A DNA stretch of 52,374 nt from Sphingobacterium endophyticum (GTDB taxonomy: Bacteria; Bacteroidota; Bacteroidia; Sphingobacteriales; Sphingobacteriaceae), in the NCBI RefSeq assembly GCF_009733535.1, contig NZ_SMMI01000022.1:1-52374 (forward strand), read 5' to 3'. This document shows, in pieces, positions 47,396 to 52,374 of this stretch. Each line of letters begins with the position of its first letter. Position 1 is the stretch's first letter. The notes beneath the pieces were generated by a model. The model did not search any database, was not told the DNA's origin, and saw only the letters and a list, made by a program, of their open reading frames with translations. The translations under genes were made by a program, and so were the position numbers.

Positions 47396-48088
47396 ATGGC
47401 CAATAATCAAAAGATTCTTGTGGTTGATGATGAGTCGGATATCGTAGAACTCATTTCTTATAATTTAACCAAAGAAGGGTACCAAGTATATACAGCTTCT
47501 AACGGTAAGGAAGCTATTAAAGTTGCCAAAGAGGTTTTCCCAGATTTAATTATCCTTGATGTTATGATGCCTGAGATGGACGGAATTGAAGCTTGTCGTT
47601 TGATGCGCTCGATGCCGGAATTTAAACAGGTCTTCATGGTTTTCTTAACAGCAAGAAGTGAGGAATACTCTGAAATAGCAGGTTTCCATGTTGGTGCAGA
47701 TGACTATATTGCTAAACCTATCAAACCAAGAGCATTAATGAGCCGAATTAATGCGATCCTAAGAAGAAATACAACAGAAGTTATTGATGATCAAGTGTCT
47801 GATAAACTAGAGATCGCCGACTTGATTATCGATAGGGATTCCTTTTTAGTGTACAGGGGCGATGAGAAGTTTGTCCTTGCTAAGAAAGAGTTCGAATTAC
47901 TTTATCTTTTGGCATCCAAACCGAATAAAGTGTTCACCCGAGAACAGATCCTAAAAGCTATATGGGAAGATTCAGTTGTCGTCACCAATAGGACAATCGA
48001 TGTACATATCCGAAAGCTCAGGGAAAAAATAGGCGAAAGTTATGTCACTACGGTTAAGGGCGTTGGATATAAGTTTGAACTAGAATAA
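47396..48088 (+). CDS. OmpR/PhoB-type response regulator
   Basis: A 230-residue two-component regulator. The receiver domain (1 to about 125) has the acidic pair in VVDDESD, the phospho-acceptor D55 in LIILDVMMPEMDG, a TARSEE switch and K in ADDYIAKPIKP. The winged-helix effector domain (about 135-230) has AKKEFELLYLLASKPNKVFT, NRTIDVHIRKLREKIGE and VKGVGYKF. It binds DNA as a dimer after phosphorylation. No histidine kinase lies next to it; the partner must be elsewhere. The signal cannot be read from sequence; PhoB-like phosphate control is one option. Confidence 0.93.
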   Translation: MANNQKILVVDDESDIVELISYNLTKEGYQVYTASNGKEAIKVAKEVFPDLIILDVMMPEMDGIEACRLMRSMPEFKQVFMVFLTARSEEYSEIAGFHVGADDYIAKPIKPRALMSRINAILRRNTTEVIDDQVSDKLEIADLIIDRDSFLVYRGDEKFVLAKKEFELLYLLASKPNKVFTREQILKAIWEDSVVVTNRTIDVHIRKLREKIGESYVTTVKGVGYKFELE

Positions 48089-48102
48089 AAATATAAAATA
48101 CG

Positions 48103-48132
48103 AAACCGGACCAAATTGGTTCGGTTTTTGTT
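48103..48132 (+). terminator. Terminator of response regulator gene
   Basis: Stem AAACCGGACC / GGTTCGGTTT (one wobble pair) around AAATT, followed by TTTTTGTTTTT. Confidence 0.88.
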
Positions 48133-48214
48133 TTTCAGTGCGCGCAAACGATTGCATTGATAAAATTTATATATTTATTAAAAATATTAACACTTAAATT
48201 AAACGAGAAACAGT

Positions 48215-50056
48215 ATGTGTGGAATTGTCGGTTATACCGGAAGACGTCAAGCTTATCCCATAGTGATTGATGGCTTGAAAAAATTAGAATATAGAGGTTA
48301 TGACAGTGCAGGAATTGCACTTCAACAAGGAGACTCCCTAAAGGTCTATAAAAAAGCAGGTAAAGTTGCAGCTCTTGAAGAGTTCGTAGGCGATCAATCC
48401 ACCGCTGGCACTACCGGAATTGGTCATACTCGCTGGGCTACCCACGGTGAACCTTCCGACCGAAATGCTCACCCCCATGTTTCCAGGTCTGGAAAATTAG
48501 CCATGATTCACAATGGGATCATTGAGAATTATGCACAATTAAAAAATGAACTTATCAAAGACGGTTACGAGTTTAAGTCCGATACTGATTCTGAAGTTCT
48601 TCTGAACTTTATCGAAGATATACAAGCTCAAAACGAATGTAGCCTGGAAGAAGCGATTCGTATTGCCTTGAAGCGGGTAACCGGTGCTTATGTTATCTTA
48701 TTAATCGCTGCTGACCAGCCTGATACCATTATCGCTGCGCGTAAAGGAAGTCCTTTGGTGATTGGTATCGGAAAAAATGAACACTTCTTGGGTTCTGATG
48801 CTTCTCCAATGTTAGCTTATACCAAAGAAGTTGTGTATATCAACGATTATGAACTGGCAATCGTTAAGCCTGATGAACTTATCCTGAAAAACTTAGGGAA
48901 TGAAATTATTACCCCTTATGTTCAAAAGCTTGACCTGGAATTGGCAGCTATTGAAAAAGGTGGTTATGACCATTTTATGCTTAAGGAAATCTTTGAACAG
49001 CCAACAACCATTGCAGATTCTTTGAGAGGTCGTCTGGTATTAAATGAACACCGTATTATTTTAAGTGGTGTGGATGCTATTCAAGATAAACTGGCAAATG
49101 CAAGAAGGATTATTATCGTTGCCTGTGGAACAAGTTGGCATGCTGGTTTAGTGGCAGAATACGTCATTGAAGAATTATGCCGCGTCAATGTAGAGGTTGA
49201 ATATGCTTCTGAATTTAGATATAGAAATCCAGTTATCTCGTCGGACGATGTAATTATTGCCATCTCCCAAAGTGGGGAAACTGCGGATACCTTGGTAGCT
49301 TTGGAGCGTGCTAAGGAGCAAGGTGCGACAATTTTCGGTATTGTAAACGTAGTGGGTTCTTCCATTGCAAGGATTTCTCATGCCGGCTGTTATACCCATG
49401 CAGGTCCTGAAATTGGTGTTGCTAGTACGAAAGCTTATACCGCTCAATTAGCTGTCTTGATGCTGTTCGCTTTGAAACTCGCTAAAGCGAAAGGGACAAT
49501 CTCGGATGAACGTTTTGATGAACTTTGCCAAGAATTAAACGCTATTCCTGAAAAGGTACAGTGGGTTTTGGATAATGAAGTGGATAATATTAAGGCTATT
49601 GCCTATAAATATAAAGACGCAAGGGATGTGCTTTACCTAGGTCGTGGTTATAATTTCCCTACGGCTTTGGAAGGTGCGTTAAAATTAAAGGAAATATCCT
49701 ATATCCATGCCGAAGGTTATCCAGCCGCAGAAATGAAGCATGGACCTATCGCATTGGTAGACGAAGAATTACCTGTGGTATTTATCGCAAGTAAAGATGC
49801 CTACCATGAAAAAATTGTAAGTAATATCCAAGAAATCAAAGCTAGAAAAGGTATGGTAATCTCCGTGATGACAGAAGGAGATGGTGTAACACCGACCATT
49901 TCAAACGACGTGATGGTTGTTCCGGAGGCTGATGAAGTTGTTGCTCCTTTGTTGACCGTAGTGCCTTTGCAACTACTTTCTTATTACATTGGAGTGTACC
50001 GTGGTTTAGATGTTGACAAACCAAGGAACTTAGCTAAATCAGTAACTGTGGAATAA
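48215..50056 (+). CDS. glmS: Glutamine-fructose-6-phosphate aminotransferase
   Basis: A 613-residue GlmS. The class II glutaminase domain starts MCGIVGYTGRR with the catalytic C2, followed by YRGYDSAGIAL and HTRWATHGEPSDRNAHPH. Two SIS sugar-isomerase domains follow (about 285-425 and 455-595), with ISQSGETADTLVAL, GVASTKAYTAQ and the C-terminal DVDKPRNLAKSVTVE. It makes glucosamine-6-phosphate from fructose-6-phosphate and glutamine, the first step to UDP-GlcNAc for peptidoglycan and lipopolysaccharide. No glmS ribozyme is visible in the short leader. The DUF4954 gene follows after six bases. Confidence 0.98.
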   Translation: MCGIVGYTGRRQAYPIVIDGLKKLEYRGYDSAGIALQQGDSLKVYKKAGKVAALEEFVGDQSTAGTTGIGHTRWATHGEPSDRNAHPHVSRSGKLAMIHNGIIENYAQLKNELIKDGYEFKSDTDSEVLLNFIEDIQAQNECSLEEAIRIALKRVTGAYVILLIAADQPDTIIAARKGSPLVIGIGKNEHFLGSDASPMLAYTKEVVYINDYELAIVKPDELILKNLGNEIITPYVQKLDLELAAIEKGGYDHFMLKEIFEQPTTIADSLRGRLVLNEHRIILSGVDAIQDKLANARRIIIVACGTSWHAGLVAEYVIEELCRVNVEVEYASEFRYRNPVISSDDVIIAISQSGETADTLVALERAKEQGATIFGIVNVVGSSIARISHAGCYTHAGPEIGVASTKAYTAQLAVLMLFALKLAKAKGTISDERFDELCQELNAIPEKVQWVLDNEVDNIKAIAYKYKDARDVLYLGRGYNFPTALEGALKLKEISYIHAEGYPAAEMKHGPIALVDEELPVVFIASKDAYHEKIVSNIQEIKARKGMVISVMTEGDGVTPTISNDVMVVPEADEVVAPLLTVVPLQLLSYYIGVYRGLDVDKPRNLAKSVTVE

Positions 50057-50062
50057 TAACAA

Positions 50063-52216
50063 ATGGGATATATAATAAAGATACCATTAAATCGGATCGG
50101 GTATGATTTCATACCCGCCGAATACCTTCCTGAAGGAAAAGACGAATACTACCTTCGTTTTCAACAGAATAAGTCCAATAAGAACTACAGAAACCTTACC
50201 GAAGAAGAGATTCGTATTTTGGAATTAAACCATAACGAATCTACCAATTGGAACGATGTCCTGGTAACCGATAAATTCCTGCCAAAGCAAATCAAACGCT
50301 CCAAATTCTTTGGTCTCGTAAGGATTGGCGATATGGAAGAGGTATATCTTGAATACCGCGATATACGCCTACCTGTAGGAATCTATAATTCACAGATTAT
50401 TTCCTCTGACCTTGGGGATTGCGTTGCATTGCACCAGGTCCGTTATATGGCCCACTTTATTGTAGGGAATGAAGTCATATTGCTCAATGTCAATGAAATG
50501 GAAACCAGTTCCAATGCAAAATTTGGAAATGGAATTCTGAAGGATGGCGACCAAGAGAAAAGCAGGATCTTCTTAGAATTATGTAATGAAAATGGAGGTC
50601 GTTCGGTTTTGCCTTTTGATGGAATGCAGGCTGCCGATGTCTATTTGTGGACCCGTAACCGTCAAGACAAGGAATTGCAGCAGCGCTTCTTTGATATCAC
50701 CAATGATCGCTTCGATGATATTCGTGGATACTATAGCGAAATTGGTGACCGTACCGTCATCAAAAACTCGCATACCTTCAAAAATGTAAAGATCGGTTCA
50801 GATGCTTACATCAAAGGAGTAAGTAAATTAAAGAATGTAACCATTAATTCCACTTCGGAAGCATATACTCAAATCGGAGAAGGCTGTGAATTGGTTAACG
50901 GGATCATCGGATACGGCTGTCGTGTATTTTACGGAGTGAAGGCAGTTAGGTTTATTTTGTCTTCCTATTCACAGCTTAAATACGGCGCCAGATTGATCAA
51001 CTCTTTCTTAGGGGATAATTCTACCATCTCTTGCTGTGAGGTTCTTAATTCGCTTATTTTCCCTGCCCATGAGCAACATCATAACAACTCGTTTTTATGT
51101 GCTGCATTAATTAAGGGACAGAGTAATATGGCAGCAGGAGCAACTGTAGGTTCAAACCATAACTCCAGAGGTGCAGATGGTGAAATCATCGCTGGACGTG
51201 GTTTCTGGCCGGGTCTATGCGTCAGCTTAAAGCATAACTCCAGATTTTCTTCCTATACGCTCATTGTTAAAGGCGATTTCTTACATGAATTGGATATCAA
51301 ATTTCCTTTCTCATTAGTCAGCAACGATGTGACTCACGACCGATTGATCATCGTCCCTGGATATTGGTTTATGTACAATATGTACGCTTTAATGCGAAAT
51401 ACCAATAAATTCATCAGCAGGGATAAGCGATCGTTTAAAAACCAATATTTTGAATATGATATCTTAGCTCCTGATACGGTCAATGAAATCTTTACAGGAA
51501 TTGAGGAAATCAAAAAGGCGGTGGCTAAATCATTGGATACATCCACTGCATTAGATTGGCTGAATAATACAGAAAAAGCTAATGAAGAGATATTCTTGGA
51601 TAATGCGGAATTTTCCAAAAGAAAAGTAGTTCTATTAAAGCCTAAGGAATCATTTCATCTCTTTAAAAAATTAGTTCGCTATTATGCAGTCTGCCAAGTG
51701 CTAGAGCATGTCAGCCCGGATACATTCTCGGATTCGATCAATCAAATTATTGCAGATGGCCTTCAGCGTGAAGAATTTGAAAATGTGGGTTCTCAATTGG
51801 TTCCTGTTAGCAAGTTAGATACGCTATTGCAAGATCTGAAGGATAAGAAAATCAATTCTTGGGACGAAATGCATAGCAACTACCATCAGTTGAGCAATGA
51901 TTACATTCAGGACAAATTGAAGCATGCACTTGCTTCCTTGCAAGAAATTACCGAAACAGATACGTCTAATTGGGATGGAGCATTTTGGAATGGACTGTTT
52001 GAGGAAGCCTTGGCAACCAAGAAATGGATCTGCGATGAAATTTATAATTCAAGAAGCAAGGATTACCATAATCCTTTCCGTTTGATGGTCTATGAATCGG
52101 AAGCAGAAATGAACGAAGTTGTTGGACGATTGGAAGATAATAGTTTCATCAACCAACAGGCTTCAGAATTTGCAAACTTCCAAAATCAAATCAAAGCATT
52201 CAAATCTCAATTATAA
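50063..52216 (+). CDS. DUF4954 protein with beta-helix, glmS partner
   Basis: A 717-residue protein of the DUF4954 family, known mainly from Bacteroidota and uncharacterised. The middle (about 235-400) shows hexapeptide-like strands of a left-handed beta-helix (TVIKNSHTFKNVKIGSDAYI, VNGIIGYGCRVFYGVKAVRF, MAAGATVGSNHNSR), as in sugar-nucleotide acyltransferases or pyrophosphorylases. A helical C-terminal region follows (about 480-717). No signal peptide or membrane segment is visible. Its place six bases behind glmS suggests a role near amino-sugar or UDP-GlcNAc metabolism; this is inference. The gene ends in an 18-bp tandem duplication that includes the stop codon. Confidence 0.85.
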   Translation: MGYIIKIPLNRIGYDFIPAEYLPEGKDEYYLRFQQNKSNKNYRNLTEEEIRILELNHNESTNWNDVLVTDKFLPKQIKRSKFFGLVRIGDMEEVYLEYRDIRLPVGIYNSQIISSDLGDCVALHQVRYMAHFIVGNEVILLNVNEMETSSNAKFGNGILKDGDQEKSRIFLELCNENGGRSVLPFDGMQAADVYLWTRNRQDKELQQRFFDITNDRFDDIRGYYSEIGDRTVIKNSHTFKNVKIGSDAYIKGVSKLKNVTINSTSEAYTQIGEGCELVNGIIGYGCRVFYGVKAVRFILSSYSQLKYGARLINSFLGDNSTISCCEVLNSLIFPAHEQHHNNSFLCAALIKGQSNMAAGATVGSNHNSRGADGEIIAGRGFWPGLCVSLKHNSRFSSYTLIVKGDFLHELDIKFPFSLVSNDVTHDRLIIVPGYWFMYNMYALMRNTNKFISRDKRSFKNQYFEYDILAPDTVNEIFTGIEEIKKAVAKSLDTSTALDWLNNTEKANEEIFLDNAEFSKRKVVLLKPKESFHLFKKLVRYYAVCQVLEHVSPDTFSDSINQIIADGLQREEFENVGSQLVPVSKLDTLLQDLKDKKINSWDEMHSNYHQLSNDYIQDKLKHALASLQEITETDTSNWDGAFWNGLFEEALATKKWICDEIYNSRSKDYHNPFRLMVYESEAEMNEVVGRLEDNSFINQQASEFANFQNQIKAFKSQL

Positions 52217-52233
52217 TTCAAATCTCAATTATA
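52198..52233. repeat. 18-bp perfect tandem duplication across stop codon
   Basis: ATTCAAATCTCAATTATA occurs at 52198-52215 and again at 52216-52233 with no mismatch. The first copy encodes the last residues (FKSQL) and the stop of the DUF4954 gene; the second lies just behind it. Confidence 0.95.
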
Positions 52234-52261
52234 AAAAGAAATAGGCCCGATCAGGCTAGTC

Positions 52262-52290
52262 ATGGTCGGAAGAAATTCCGACCATTTTTT
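52262..52290 (+). terminator. Terminator of glmS-DUF4954 unit
   Basis: Perfect 10-bp stem ATGGTCGGAA / TTCCGACCAT with a GAAA tetraloop, followed by six T. Confidence 0.94.
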
Positions 52291-52374
52291 ATGTTTTAAA
52301 ACCTTTACCTGGGTCGCCTCCTGCAAATATGATTAGAATAGCAGTTATCATATCCCGGAGCTCCATGGCTATTC

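Noticed and set aside
48129..48214. A glmS ribozyme before glmS
   Set aside because: The leader is under 90 bases and AT-rich, with no ribozyme core or conserved structure; the element is typical of Firmicutes.
52289..52374. Open frame at the right edge (minus strand, 28 codons ending in TAA at 52291-52289), and a plus-strand ATG at 52331
   Set aside because: Both run off the window and are too short to support; neither has a recognisable motif. The minus-strand one could be the end of a convergent gene.

Overview
The window looks like chromosomal DNA from a member of the Bacteroidota, most likely the Sphingobacteriaceae (Sphingobacterium- or Pedobacter-like). The evidence is low-GC, AT-rich spacers; many exact Bacteroidota-type -7 elements (TAnnTTTG) in front of genes; few Shine-Dalgarno sequences; and a typical gene set: a fused CcoN-CcoO oxidase subunit, a DUF4369/TlpA lipoprotein, a TonB-plug/MG2 protein, an OmpA with TSP3 repeats, and a DUF4954 protein behind glmS. 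This is inference from family knowledge, not from a search.

Layout. 1-541 is a repeat-rich, gene-poor stretch: a probable transposase start at the left edge, GC-rich palindromes, a diverged 25-bp tandem repeat, a 17-bp direct repeat and two abutting heptamer arrays that run up to a promoter. 542-4858 holds a radical SAM protein, a MazG-like pyrophosphohydrolase, a pseudouridine synthase with a long repeat-encoded tail, and a lytic transglycosylase. 5252-11069 is a compact operon for cbb3-type cytochrome oxidase (ccoNO-Q-P-G-H plus a SafE-like membrane protein) behind a CRP/FNR-like palindrome. 11190-19797 holds cardiolipin synthase, a plug-domain envelope protein, a fatty-acid CoA ligase/YihY/EamA operon and a small outer-membrane-type protein. 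19856-28614 holds an unknown membrane protein, an M61 peptidase, the thyA-folA pair, mtaB, a PiT-PhoU-like phosphate transporter and a second EamA transporter. 28838-34519 holds an NlpC/P60 lipoprotein, an unknown membrane-anchored protein, aqpZ, dnaX, rlmB and an HPP protein. 34633-43428 holds an exported glutamate-racemase-like protein, a DEAD-box helicase, an APC amino-acid permease, an OmpA porin with an unusual leader, and two double-domain universal stress proteins. 43569-52216 holds alaS with a TlpA-like lipoprotein, an OmpR-type response regulator, and glmS with DUF4954.

How genes work together. The cco cluster builds and assembles a high-affinity terminal oxidase. thyA and folA form the dTMP/tetrahydrofolate cycle. 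fadD, cardiolipin synthase, the lytic transglycosylase, the NlpC/P60 protein, OmpA, glmS and the exported racemase all concern the envelope. RluB, MtaB, RlmB, AlaS and the DEAD-box protein concern RNA or translation. Many convergent gene pairs share near-perfect bidirectional hairpin terminators.

The most interesting items are the exported 510-residue glutamate racemase homologue, the overlapping hairpins in the ompA leader, the heptamer arrays abutting a promoter, the palindrome upstream of ccoNO, and several promoters placed so close to the start codon that transcripts would be leaderless or nearly so. No tRNA, rRNA, CRISPR array, prophage or complete insertion sequence was seen.
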